Below are positions 16,673-25,071 of a stretch of 64,000 nucleotides of DNA, piece after piece. The notes beneath the pieces were generated by a model, which was not told the DNA's origin, searched no databases, and was given only the letters and a program-made list of their open reading frames with translations. How positions within the stretch are numbered: the stretch's first letter is position 1; every line of letters begins with the position of its first letter. The stretch is from JBBQKI01 sp038326725 (GTDB lineage: Bacteria > Bacteroidota > Bacteroidia > Flavobacteriales > Flavobacteriaceae), in the NCBI GenBank assembly GCA_038326725.1, contig JBBQKI010000009.1, positions 3,398 through 67,397 of the forward strand, in the 5' to 3' direction. The position numbers and the translations under genes are program-made.

Positions 16673-17908
16673 TCACTCAAACCGTATCGCCTTCACAGGG
16701 GAAATTTTTGCAATAATAAAAGATGGGATCAAAAGCATCAAAAGGCAAAGCAGGAAAGTGCCGGCGTTCAAGATTAAAATATATTCTAAACTAAGATAAA
16801 CGGGGGCTTCGGTAACATAATATGTATCAGGGTTCAGCGGGAAAAGACCGGCGTATTTTTGGAGCAGCAACAAGCCGAGACCGATAAAATTCCCCCAAAA
16901 TAACCCGATGCCGATCAAGTACATGGCATTGTACAAAAATATCTTCCGAACACTCCAATCGCTACTACCCAAGGCTTTTAAAATACCAATCATTTGAGTT
17001 CGTTCCAAAATCAAAACCAGTAAGGCAGTAATCATATTGATGCCGGCTACTAAAATCATAATTCCGATAATAAGCACAATGTTGAAATCGAAAAGGTCCA
17101 ACCATTCAAAAATGGAGGCATATTTGTTACGAATGGTTTGAGTGTCCAATGTGCTGCCGGTTTCGTTGTAAACCGCATTGCCGATGCTGTCAATATTATC
17201 GAAATCCTCCACAAAAACCTCGAAGGCGCCAATTTGGTTTTCGTCCCATTTATTTAGGCGTTGAATATGACGGATGTCGGTAATGATAAATTGCTCATCA
17301 AATTGCTGAAAGCCGCTATTGTATATTCCAACAATATTAAAACCACGGCTACGAGGGCTTTTAGAGGTTTCATCGTTTAGAAAAAAAGTGGTGATTTTTT
17401 CGCCCAATTTTAAATTCAACCGATTGGCGAGGTATTCAGAAATCAAAATATCTTCGTTCAAATCCGATGAAAAATCGGGTAATTTCCCTTCAATTAAAAA
17501 TTCCTCAAAATATTGCCAATCATAATCTTCACCCACACCTTTAACAACCACGCCTTCAAAATCGGTTTCAGTACGGATCACGGCGCCTTTAGAAGCAGTT
17601 ACCTGCACATGCTTTATGCCTTCAATGGTTTTAAAAGTGGGGTAAAAATCCTGCTGTTTTGAAATGGGGATTTGGGAATCGTTTGAAAAATTGGTGTCAA
17701 AATTGGTAATGATTATATCGCCGTTAAAGGCAGAAACTTTTTCCCGAATTTTTTTCTGAAGCCCTACTCCCGTTGCAATGGAAACCAACATCATAATCAA
17801 TCCCAAGGCAATTGCCGTAATGGCGATTTTTATTATCGGCGCCGAAATGCTACTTTTATGGTCTTTGGCGGCAATGATGCGGCGGGCGATGAAAAATTCG
17901 AAATTCAC
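16673..17908 (-). CDS. LolE/FtsX-type ABC transporter permease
   Basis: 411 residues if translation starts at the GTG at 17908, which gives VNFEFFIARRIIAAKDHKSS, matching where homologues begin. ATG codons farther upstream would add a poorly conserved tail and overlap the divergent gene. One helix near the N-terminus (IKIAITAIALGLIMMLVSIA) and three near the C-terminus (IVLIIGIMILVAGINMITALLVL; AMYLIGIGLFWGNFIGLGLLLL; LILNAGTFLLCLLMLLIPSF, here in part) flank a periplasmic domain. This is the MacB/LolE topology, so it probably extracts lipoproteins or other lipid-linked molecules. The partner ATPase is not adjacent. Confidence 0.82.
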   Translation of the reverse strand: MNFEFFIARRIIAAKDHKSSISAPIIKIAITAIALGLIMMLVSIATGVGLQKKIREKVSAFNGDIIITNFDTNFSNDSQIPISKQQDFYPTFKTIEGIKHVQVTASKGAVIRTETDFEGVVVKGVGEDYDWQYFEEFLIEGKLPDFSSDLNEDILISEYLANRLNLKLGEKITTFFLNDETSKSPRSRGFNIVGIYNSGFQQFDEQFIITDIRHIQRLNKWDENQIGAFEVFVEDFDNIDSIGNAVYNETGSTLDTQTIRNKYASIFEWLDLFDFNIVLIIGIMILVAGINMITALLVLILERTQMIGILKALGSSDWSVRKIFLYNAMYLIGIGLFWGNFIGLGLLLLQKYAGLFPLNPDTYYVTEAPVYLSLEYILILNAGTFLLCLLMLLIPSFIIAKISPVKAIRFE

Positions 17909-17918
17909 TGGTTTTAAT

Positions 17919-19151
17919 ATGCGGTTATCCTTTTTCAAAAATACAGTTTTATTGGTCGTTTTGACCATTTTTTCCTGTGGAAGTTCCAATGAGAAAAGCC
18001 CCCTAACCCCCAAAGGGGGAAATGAGGACGGAAGACGGATGACGAATGAGGGAGATGAAATTATTTTGGGTGCGGAGCAGTTTCAACTTTATTCAGAATT
18101 ACTGAAAGATAAAAATGTAGGCGTAGTTGCGAATCAGACTTCTTTTTTGGAAAATGAAAACCAGCATCTTGTAGATTTTTTTATTTCAAAAAATATTTCG
18201 GTTTCCAAAGTATTCGCCCCCGAACACGGCTTTCGGGGAAAAGCCGATGCAGGCGAAACAGTAACGGACGGGTTTGATTCAAAAACGGGGCTGCCCATTG
18301 TTTCCCTTTACGGGAATAACAAAAAACCCACCCCCGAACAATTGGCAGGAATAGAAGTGATGGTGTTCGATTTGCAGGATGTGGGCGCAAGGTTTTACAC
18401 TTACATTTCCACTTTGCACTATGTAATGGAAGCCTGTGCCGAAGCAGGAATTCCGCTAATAATCTTCGATCGTCCCAACCCAAACGGACATTATATTGAC
18501 GGCCCGGTTTTGGAACGCGAGCACAAAAGTTTTGTGGGAATGCACCCAATTCCCATAGTGCACGGAATGACGATGGGCGAGTATGCCAAAATGATCAATG
18601 GGGAAGGTTGGTTGGAAAATAAAATTCAATGTGATTTGAAGATTATTGAAATGGAAAATTACGACCACCAAACCGAATATTCCCTGCTCATTAAACCATC
18701 GCCCAACCTGCCCAACGATAAAGCCATTAATCTTTATCCGAGTTTGTGTTTTTTTGAAGGCACCACGTTAAGCGAGGGTCGAGGCACCGAAATGCAATTT
18801 CAGGTTTATGGCGCACCATTTCTCCCCAAAGAAAAATATCCTTTTAGTTTTACCCCAAAACCCAATGAAGGTTCAAAAAGCCCAAAGTTTAATGGGCAAT
18901 TGTGTTATGGTGAAGATTTGCGGAACACTGAAAAATTAAGCAAAATAAATTTGGAATGGCTGATTGAAGCCTACAACTCATCCGGAAAAAGCAAAGATTT
19001 TTTTATGCCCTTTTTTACCACTTTGGCAGGAACGAAAAAACTGCAACAACAAATTGAAGCAGGATTGACTGCGGAAGAAATCAGAAATTCGTGGAAAGAA
19101 GGACTTGCGGTTTTTCAGAATATTCGGAAGAAGTATTTGATTTATGAATAA
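17919..19151 (+). CDS. namZ: NamZ-type exo-beta-N-acetylmuramidase lipoprotein (DUF1343)
   Basis: 410 residues from the ATG at 17919, which opens a lipoprotein signal (MRLSFFKNTVLLVVLTIFSC, Cys20). The DUF1343 core follows: GVVANQTSF, FAPEHGFRGKADAGE, PTPEQLAGIEVMVFDLQDVG, FYTYISTLHYVMEACAE, DRPNPNG, EGTTLSEGRGTE. Family members cleave terminal MurNAc from peptidoglycan fragments. Between the lipobox and the domain, residues 27-45 (SPLTPKGGNEDGRR...) are encoded by a GC-rich repeat unit rather than by normal gene sequence. Divergent from the LolE-like gene, with only 10 bp between the two start codons. Confidence 0.88.
   Translation: MRLSFFKNTVLLVVLTIFSCGSSNEKSPLTPKGGNEDGRRMTNEGDEIILGAEQFQLYSELLKDKNVGVVANQTSFLENENQHLVDFFISKNISVSKVFAPEHGFRGKADAGETVTDGFDSKTGLPIVSLYGNNKKPTPEQLAGIEVMVFDLQDVGARFYTYISTLHYVMEACAEAGIPLIIFDRPNPNGHYIDGPVLEREHKSFVGMHPIPIVHGMTMGEYAKMINGEGWLENKIQCDLKIIEMENYDHQTEYSLLIKPSPNLPNDKAINLYPSLCFFEGTTLSEGRGTEMQFQVYGAPFLPKEKYPFSFTPKPNEGSKSPKFNGQLCYGEDLRNTEKLSKINLEWLIEAYNSSGKSKDFFMPFFTTLAGTKKLQQQIEAGLTAEEIRNSWKEGLAVFQNIRKKYLIYE
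17998..18053 (+). repeat. Palindromic C/G-tract repeat plus heptamer-like run inside namZ
   Basis: Bases 17998-18022 (gccccctaacccccaaaggg and following ggaaa) form a small palindrome of C-tracts and G-tracts. It continues into a degenerate series of 7-bp units (ggacgga, agacgga, tgacgaa, tgaggga) to 18053. It is translated in frame into the linker after the lipobox of the NamZ protein. Confidence 0.6.
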
Positions 19152-19205
19152 AAAAGTTGCAATTGCCAGTTGTAGTCTTTACTGCTAACTGACACAGAAT
19201 ACTGC

Positions 19206-19700
19206 TTACTTAATCAACCTACGTTTCATCTCCTCCACAATATTAAAAGCTGCAGGACAAATGGCGACGTTCTGCAACGTTAAATTGGAGATTTGTTGAA
19301 ATTTCTTTCGGTTGGTGTGTGGGAATTCGCGGCAAGCTTTAGGTCGAACATCATAAATACTACAGAAATTATCCGTTCCCAAAAAGGTGCAGGGAACACT
19401 TTTCAAAACCAAATCATTGTCTTCGTCCATGCGCAAATAGGTCTCGGTGAATTTTTGTTCCTTCATCCGCAAATGTTTCGAAATCCGCTCTACATCTTTA
19501 TCAGTAAATAACGGGCCAGTGGTTTTGCAACAATTGGCGCATTTTAGGCAATCGGTTTTTTTGAATTCTTCGTCGTGCAAATCCTGCATCATCAAATCCA
19601 GATTTTTCGGGGTTTTTTTCTTTAACCCTTCCAAAAACTTTTTGGACTGGTTATGTGTATCTTTGGCCTTCTGCGGAAGGCCTTTAAGGATTTCTTCCAT
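19206..19700 (-). CDS. YkgJ-type cysteine-cluster protein
   Basis: 164 residues. The signature is the cysteine cluster CLKCANCCKTTGP at about residues 55-67 and a second group C-x7-C plus CREFP (VPCTFLGTDNFCSIYDVRPKACREFP, read in two parts). Eight cysteines are arranged as in the YkgJ/Fli-cluster family, which is thought to bind zinc or an iron-sulfur cluster. The function is unknown. It is convergent with namZ, whose stop is 54 bp away, and divergent from the methyltransferase that starts at 19772. Confidence 0.8.
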   Translation of the reverse strand: MEEILKGLPQKAKDTHNQSKKFLEGLKKKTPKNLDLMMQDLHDEEFKKTDCLKCANCCKTTGPLFTDKDVERISKHLRMKEQKFTETYLRMDEDNDLVLKSVPCTFLGTDNFCSIYDVRPKACREFPHTNRKKFQQISNLTLQNVAICPAAFNIVEEMKRRLIK

Positions 19701-19771
19701 AGTGCCAAAATTACGGTTTTAGATTTACGCATCAAGATTTTGAAAAACAATCCCCAAAATTCGGTTTTAAA

Positions 19772-20485
19772 ATGAAGGACCTCCTCGGCACGGCATTGCT
19801 TGATTATTTCCACGGAAATTACACCGAAGATATTTTGACGGAAACCAACATTTCCGAAGAAGATGACCTGCCCCTTCCGTATTTTTTCCGGACTTTTACT
19901 GAAATGCCGAAAATAGAGCAAACCGCATTGCAAACAGCAAAAGGAAAAATATTGGACGTGGGCTGCGGTGCCGGAAGCCACACGCTTTATCTTCAAGAAA
20001 AAGGCTTTGACGTTACTGCCATTGATACTTCAAAAGGCGCTGTAGAAGTTTGCAAACTTAGGGGAGTTAAAAATGTAAAAAACATCGAATTGCTTCAATT
20101 GGAAAATGAAACTTTCGATACCATTTTGTTGCTGATGAACGGCACTGGGATTTTCCAAGAACTGGAAAAAATAGCACTATACCTCGAACATTTAAAAAAG
20201 ATTTTAAATCCCGACGGTCAAATTTTAATCGATTCCAGTGATATAAAATATATGTTTGACACTTTCGAAGACGGTGGTATTTTGGTCCCGGCGGACCGGT
20301 ATTACGGCGAACTTACTTTCACAATGAAATATAAAAAAATTCAAAGCGAACCTTTTGACTGGCTCTATTTGGATGAGCATATTTTTGAAAGCGCCTGTCT
20401 TGCTAGCGGTTTAAATTTTGAGGTAATTGAGCGTGGGGAGCATTTTGATTATTTAGCGAGGATAGTTAATAATCAGCAAAATTAG
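19772..20485 (+). CDS. Class I SAM-dependent methyltransferase
   Basis: 237 residues. Motif I is ILDVGCGAGSHTLYLQEKGF at about residues 60-80, followed by the acidic loop VTAIDTSKGAVEVC and the post-motif II region ILLLMNGTGIFQELEKI. An N-terminal extension (DLLGTALLDYFHGNYTEDI) is characteristic of a Bacteroidota subfamily. The substrate is not evident; the divergent YkgJ neighbour gives no hint. Start ATG at 19772, 71 bp from the divergent start. Confidence 0.82.
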   Translation: MKDLLGTALLDYFHGNYTEDILTETNISEEDDLPLPYFFRTFTEMPKIEQTALQTAKGKILDVGCGAGSHTLYLQEKGFDVTAIDTSKGAVEVCKLRGVKNVKNIELLQLENETFDTILLLMNGTGIFQELEKIALYLEHLKKILNPDGQILIDSSDIKYMFDTFEDGGILVPADRYYGELTFTMKYKKIQSEPFDWLYLDEHIFESACLASGLNFEVIERGEHFDYLARIVNNQQN

Positions 20486-20560
20486 CGGTGGATTCAATTA
20501 AGTTTAAAAACAAATAAATAAAAAAGGCGTTATTGAAACGTTGTAGTTAAAATAATATAT

Positions 20561-21340
20561 ATGAAATTCCCATTAAACAAATTAGTATTAATTTTCATTT
20601 CTTTTTTCTTTTTAAACGCTTGTAAAGACGATGATTCTGGCGATTCGGTAAACGATCCCAAGGCCGAGAACAGGAAAGGTTTGGGCACTTCCGCGGCGGA
20701 TTTGCTTTCGGATGATATTTATAAAAAACTCACCGTGGAGTTTGTGTATGCCAACGGCTTTAGACCCACCGAAGAAACCATTACTAATTTTAGGGTTTTT
20801 TTAAATGAAAGGCTAAACAAATCTGAAGCAATTACGATTATTGAAACCGTGATAAATGCACCACAGGGAATGCCTTTTACCATTGAAGAAATCCGTGAAA
20901 TTGAAGATGAACATCGTACAATTTATACTGTTGAAGATGAAATAGCAGTATTCGTGTTTTTTGCTAACGGCAATTCCGAAAACGATACCGATACTTCTGT
21001 AACCCTTGGTACTGCTTATCAAAATACTTCCATAGTTGTGTATGAAAAAACACTGATGGATTTGGTGAATAGCAACCCCACCGCAGACCTTACTGTATTA
21101 GAAACCAACACGCTAAATCATGAATTTGGACATATTTTAGGGCTGGTTAATATTCAAGATGACGATATCCATACCGAGCACGAGGATACCGGAAACTCAA
21201 GACATTGTTTTGTGGAGGATTGCTTAATGTATTTTGAAAGCAACAATACAGCCCGAACTTTGGAACTTATGGGCAGGCAGGCCGCCCCACAACTGGATGA
21301 GCTTTGTATTGCAGATTTGCAGGTGAAGGGGGGGAAATAG
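20561..21340 (+). CDS. Zinc metalloprotease-like lipoprotein
   Basis: 259 residues. A lipoprotein signal (MKFPLNKLVLIFISFFFLNAC) is followed by an acidic tether. The catalytic motif HEFGHILGLVN is at about residues 187-197, and downstream are HTEHEDTGNSRHC and CLMYFES, the latter resembling a Met-turn. The two cysteines RHCFVEDC around it recall archaemetzincin-like zincins. It is therefore probably an outer-membrane-attached metalloprotease. The substrate is unknown. The gene is followed by two heptamer tandem arrays that fill the gap to the next, convergent gene. Confidence 0.75.
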   Translation: MKFPLNKLVLIFISFFFLNACKDDDSGDSVNDPKAENRKGLGTSAADLLSDDIYKKLTVEFVYANGFRPTEETITNFRVFLNERLNKSEAITIIETVINAPQGMPFTIEEIREIEDEHRTIYTVEDEIAVFVFFANGNSENDTDTSVTLGTAYQNTSIVVYEKTLMDLVNSNPTADLTVLETNTLNHEFGHILGLVNIQDDDIHTEHEDTGNSRHCFVEDCLMYFESNNTARTLELMGRQAAPQLDELCIADLQVKGGK

Positions 21341-21343
21341 TGG

Positions 21344-21397
21344 GTAGTCTGTAGTCTGTAATCTGTAGTCTGTAGTCTGTAGTCTGTAGTCTGTAGT
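21344..21397 (+). repeat. Heptamer tandem repeat (gtagtct)
   Basis: Seven full copies of gtagtct plus a partial one; copy 3 is gtaatct. The array begins 3 bp after the metalloprotease stop codon. It has no coding capacity of interest. Confidence 0.9.
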
Positions 21398-21403
21398 AAA
21401 AAA

Positions 21404-21473
21404 ACATTTTACATTTTACATTTTACATTTTACATTTTACATTTTACATTTTACATTTTACATTTTACATTTT
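21404..21473 (+). repeat. Heptamer tandem repeat (acatttt), 10 copies
   Basis: Ten perfect consecutive copies of acatttt, starting 6 bp after the gtagtct array and ending 13 bp before the stop of the convergent amidohydrolase gene. The unit length is again 7 bp. Confidence 0.95.
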
Positions 21474-21486
21474 AATTTTTTTTAAA

Positions 21487-23121
21487 CTATTTTTCAACCG
21501 AATAAACCTTTTCCCCGTTAACAAAAGTAGCCAGTACTTTTACGTTCGGTACCTCGTCTTCCGGAATTTTCATAATGTCCTTTTCCAAAATCACAAAGTC
21601 CGCGAATTTCCCAATTTCGATACTGCCTTTTTCTTTTTCCTCGAAATTGGAATAGGCTGCCCAAATGGTCATCCCTTTTAAAGCTTCTTCCCTTGATAAT
21701 GCTTCTTCCATCCGGTAGCCACCTTCGGGATAATTCTTCAAATCCTTACGGGCCACGGCCGCATAAAAAGTGTACATAGGGCTTACGTTTTCCACCGGAA
21801 AATCGGTGCCAAGGGCAATCATTCCCGCTTTGTCCAATAATGTTTTATAGGAATATGCACCTTTGATGCGATCCGGCCCCACCCTGTCTTCCGCCCAATA
21901 CATATCGCTGGTAGCGTGGGTTGGCTGTACGGAAGGCATTATATTTCCTGAAAAATCTTCAAAATTTTCAAAGGAAATAACTTGGGCATGCTCCACCCGC
22001 CAACGGCTGTCTTTTTCCCCCTTTAAAGCTTTTTTATAAATGCTTAAAACTGAATAATTCGCGGAATCGCCTATAGCATGAGTATTCATTTGATAGCCGG
22101 CCGCATTGATTTTTTTGGCTAAAATTTCCAATTCGTTTATGGGCGTAATCATTGCCCCAAAATGGCCGGCCTGATCGTTGTAAGGTTCGCGCATCGCGGC
22201 ACCCCGTGAGCCAAGCGCGCCATCGGCATATACTTTTACGGAACGAACGTTTAAGCGGTCGGTTTTAGTTATTCCTTTTGGAAGAAAATAGTCGAGGTTT
22301 TCTTTTGTATTACTAACCATCGCATAAATGCGGATTGATAATTGGTTTGCTTTCTGAAGGCTATCGATGAGTTCAATAATATCGCGGTTCAATCCCGCAT
22401 CATCAATGGTGGTGAGGCCCATTTCCACACAAATTTTTTCCGCATCTTTTAATGCACGTATGGAAACTTCTCGTGAAATGGTGGGGATGGTTTTATCAAT
22501 CAATTCCATTGGGCTGTCCACTAAAATTCCTGTTGGTTCGCCATTTTTCAACAGGACTTCACCGCCGGGCATTTTGGTTTGGGAAGTAATTCCGGCCAAT
22601 TCCAAAGCCTTAGAATTGGCCAAATAAGCGTGTCCGTCAATACGGCTTAAGGCAACGGGAGTGTCGGGAAAAAGCGAATCCAGTTTTTCTTTGGATGGAA
22701 ATTCCTTCACTTCCCAATCGTTTTGATCCCAACCACGGCCAATGATATAATCTGAGTTTTTTTTCTTCTGAAAAGCAACGACACGTTCCAAAACCTGATC
22801 AAAACTTTGGGTTCCTGTCAAATCCACCTGCTGAAGCGTAAGTCCGAGATTGTAAAAATGGGCGTGTGCATCGATTAAACCCGGAACAACAGTTTTTCCT
22901 TCGGCATCATAGATTTTGGTAAAACTATATTTTTTCTCCAAATCTTCTGTTGAACCTGTTTCAAGTATTTTTCCGTCCTTGACCGCAAATGCAGAAATCG
23001 TGTCGAAGCTTTCATTCACCGTATAAACAGTGGCATTTTTAATCAACAAATCCGCAGGAAGTTTTTCAGTGGCACAGGAAGCAAAAAGAAGGATTGATGT
23101 GAGGAAATAGAATATTTTCAT
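21487..23121 (-). CDS. Amidohydrolase lipoprotein (YtcJ-like, amidohydrolase 3)
   Basis: 544 residues from the Met at 23121, which opens a lipoprotein signal (MKIFYFLTSILLFASCATEK). The metal-dependent hydrolase core follows: GKTVVPGLIDAHAHFYNLGL near residue 70, GRGWDQNDWE, DGHAYLANSKALELAGI, YADGALGSRGAAM, NTHAIGDSAN and the final LGTDFPVENVSPMYTFYAA. The HxH motif and downstream His/Asp ligands are intact. Homologues are exported or lipid-anchored hydrolases of unknown substrates in Bacteroidota. A terminator hairpin for the upstream gene lies just before the start. Confidence 0.88.
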   Translation of the reverse strand: MKIFYFLTSILLFASCATEKLPADLLIKNATVYTVNESFDTISAFAVKDGKILETGSTEDLEKKYSFTKIYDAEGKTVVPGLIDAHAHFYNLGLTLQQVDLTGTQSFDQVLERVVAFQKKKNSDYIIGRGWDQNDWEVKEFPSKEKLDSLFPDTPVALSRIDGHAYLANSKALELAGITSQTKMPGGEVLLKNGEPTGILVDSPMELIDKTIPTISREVSIRALKDAEKICVEMGLTTIDDAGLNRDIIELIDSLQKANQLSIRIYAMVSNTKENLDYFLPKGITKTDRLNVRSVKVYADGALGSRGAAMREPYNDQAGHFGAMITPINELEILAKKINAAGYQMNTHAIGDSANYSVLSIYKKALKGEKDSRWRVEHAQVISFENFEDFSGNIMPSVQPTHATSDMYWAEDRVGPDRIKGAYSYKTLLDKAGMIALGTDFPVENVSPMYTFYAAVARKDLKNYPEGGYRMEEALSREEALKGMTIWAAYSNFEEKEKGSIEIGKFADFVILEKDIMKIPEDEVPNVKVLATFVNGEKVYSVEK

Positions 23122-23147
23122 AGGAATTGTGTTTAGGTAAAAATAAA

Positions 23148-23175
23148 AAAAGCATCCCATATTAGGGATGCTTTT
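23148..23175 (-). terminator. Intrinsic terminator after the outer-membrane barrel gene
   Basis: On the minus strand AAAAGCATCCC, a 6-nt loop and GGGATGCT are followed by seven T. It lies 41 bp after the stop at 23217 and closes the TPR-barrel transcript. Confidence 0.85.
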
Positions 23176-23216
23176 CATTATTAAAAAAAATCGTTTTAAA
23201 ATTTGACTACAGATTA

Positions 23217-25037
23217 TTACCAATCAAACTTATACGTGACCCCTAAGAGCCCTTGGATTCCCTGCACGGGGAAATTGGCCCATTTTTCATAACTATCGCT
23301 GAATAGATTGCTGCCTTTCGCAAAAATGGCGAGCCGATCCGTGACGCGATAACCCAAGTGGGCATTGGCATCGGCATAGCCATCCAAAGTGATTTCTTGC
23401 GACGGAATGTTTGGAAAACTTGCATCGTAAAACAAATCCTTCCTTTCGCCAACATAAAACAGGGAAGCACCGCCATACAATTTTTCTGTAAAATTGAAAT
23501 TGGAAAATAATGAGGCTTTAACGTCGGGAAGGTTCCAAGGCTGAGCTTGGCTTGTGGTATCATAACTGAAATACTCAGCATTTATACCCACGGTTATTAT
23601 ATCGGAAACCTCTACTTTCAACTCCCCAAAAAACGCAAGGGTGTTGATGTCATCATAAACCACATTAAATGAATTTCCATATTCATAACCCTCTAAATCC
23701 GGGTCAAAGCCTTTTAACGGATTCGCCTGAAAAAGGGCACGGTTTTCATCTTTTCCGTAAGAAGCCCTCAGGTTATATCCCACTGAATTCGAAACTTTTC
23801 CCTTGATGCCGGCAAACCCTTCATATAGATTTTTGGTTGGGGCGACGAACAATGTGGGGGAAACAAAAGGATTTTCTTCCTTAAAATTATAATATGTGTT
23901 TTGTTCCAAACCGCCTTCTGCCCCGCCGTAAACTATCAAGGCTTCATCGGCCAAGCGATAGGAGATATTAATTCGTGGGAAAATTGAAAATTCGGAATCG
24001 CTGTTCTCTGAATCAAGACTTACAAAAGCGGCAGCACCCAAGGTAAATGACAAGTCCTCATTAATATAAACCAAAGCCGGAATAACGCCTGCATTTAAGT
24101 AACTGTAATCAATACCGGAATTTGTGAAATAATTCCTTTCGAAACTGCCGCTTAAATAATCTATTTCCCCATCTACTTTTAAAGTTATTTCATTTAAAGG
24201 GAAAGAAAATTCCGGGGTAAAAACCGCATTTACTTCCGAAGAAGAAAAGGCATCGCCCAAATAACGGAGGTTCAAAGATGCGCTTTCAAAGAAGGAATCG
24301 TCCAAAGAAAGGTTACCGCCAACATAACCGCTCACGTAATTTTGCTGTGGATCAATGGAATTAGTAAAAACTTCCGAAGCCGTGTTATATTCTTCCGGCA
24401 AGCCATACCAATTGAAAACCTGATGTTCAACCCCGGCATCAAAACGATAGGAAAGATCGCGTTGGCGGCTGGTATAATTTGCATCAAGACGGGTGTCGTA
24501 ATATTTATTGTCTAAACGGATACCGTCGATATCGCCTTGGGACGAATTATGCCTAAAGAAAAACCCTGCATTGTCGGTACGGCTGATCTCAAAATTGCTG
24601 TAAAATTCGCCCAATACGCTGGTATAGTTCCCAAAACCGAGGGTAGCGTAATTGTCGTAAAGTTTTAATTTTTTAGCTTTTTCAACATTTGTTGCCTTGC
24701 CCTTTGCGGGCGTAAAAGTGGATGCTACGGGTACAGAGAAAATGCTGTATTCAACTTCTTTCTTTTCGGTGGTAATGGAATCGTTCAAGACCGGGGTGTC
24801 CTTTACCTTAAATGCATCAGAAATGGTGGGCGTGTATGGCCTCACGATATTTACCACTTCGGTGCCAAGTTCCGGTTCTTGGGCGAAAAGGGAGAAATTT
24901 ATGAAGAAAAATGCTAATAAAAACATCCCACTCAATCCCCCTTTAAAGAATGGAATTACTCCTCCCCTTCGAAGGAGAAGTTGGGAGAGGATGTTTTTTA
25001 TGTTTAATCGAAATCCTGCTTGAAGGGTCTTGAGCAT
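23217..25037 (-). CDS. Plug-less TonB-dependent-receptor-like outer-membrane barrel
   Basis: 606 residues from the Met at 25037, the first start after the TPR gene stop at 25072. The segment to residue ~55 ends in an export signal (FLLAFFFINFSLFAQ). There is no plug domain; a short periplasmic stretch (GTEVVNIVRPYTPTISDAFK) leads straight into beta-strands rich in aromatic ends (YATLGFGNYTSVLGEFYSNF, NYTSRQRDLSYRFDAGVEHQ) and the terminal VTYKFDW. The signal region is interrupted by a palindromic repeat that adds LLLRRGGVIPFFKGGLSG. Another possible start, Met at 24926, lies at the repeat end. It pairs with the TPR gene 34 bp upstream. Confidence 0.8.
   Translation of the reverse strand: MLKTLQAGFRLNIKNILSQLLLRRGGVIPFFKGGLSGMFLLAFFFINFSLFAQEPELGTEVVNIVRPYTPTISDAFKVKDTPVLNDSITTEKKEVEYSIFSVPVASTFTPAKGKATNVEKAKKLKLYDNYATLGFGNYTSVLGEFYSNFEISRTDNAGFFFRHNSSQGDIDGIRLDNKYYDTRLDANYTSRQRDLSYRFDAGVEHQVFNWYGLPEEYNTASEVFTNSIDPQQNYVSGYVGGNLSLDDSFFESASLNLRYLGDAFSSSEVNAVFTPEFSFPLNEITLKVDGEIDYLSGSFERNYFTNSGIDYSYLNAGVIPALVYINEDLSFTLGAAAFVSLDSENSDSEFSIFPRINISYRLADEALIVYGGAEGGLEQNTYYNFKEENPFVSPTLFVAPTKNLYEGFAGIKGKVSNSVGYNLRASYGKDENRALFQANPLKGFDPDLEGYEYGNSFNVVYDDINTLAFFGELKVEVSDIITVGINAEYFSYDTTSQAQPWNLPDVKASLFSNFNFTEKLYGGASLFYVGERKDLFYDASFPNIPSQEITLDGYADANAHLGYRVTDRLAIFAKGSNLFSDSYEKWANFPVQGIQGLLGVTYKFDW
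24926..24998 (-). repeat. Palindromic repeat unit inside the signal-peptide region of the barrel gene
   Basis: About 70 bp bounded by ACATCCC and GGATGT ends (imperfect inverted repeat) with internal palindromes ccctttaaag and ccttcgaagg. It keeps the reading frame open and encodes RGGVIPFFKGGLSG between the N-terminal residues and the hydrophobic export core. Confidence 0.6.
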
Positions 25038-25071
25038 ATTATTTTCTTTTTTGAGTCTTTTTAAAGTAGAT

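Noticed and set aside
17778..17918. Longer N-terminus for NamZ from the ATG at 17778
   Set aside because: It would put 47 residues in front of a clear lipoprotein signal and is antisense to the permease coding sequence.
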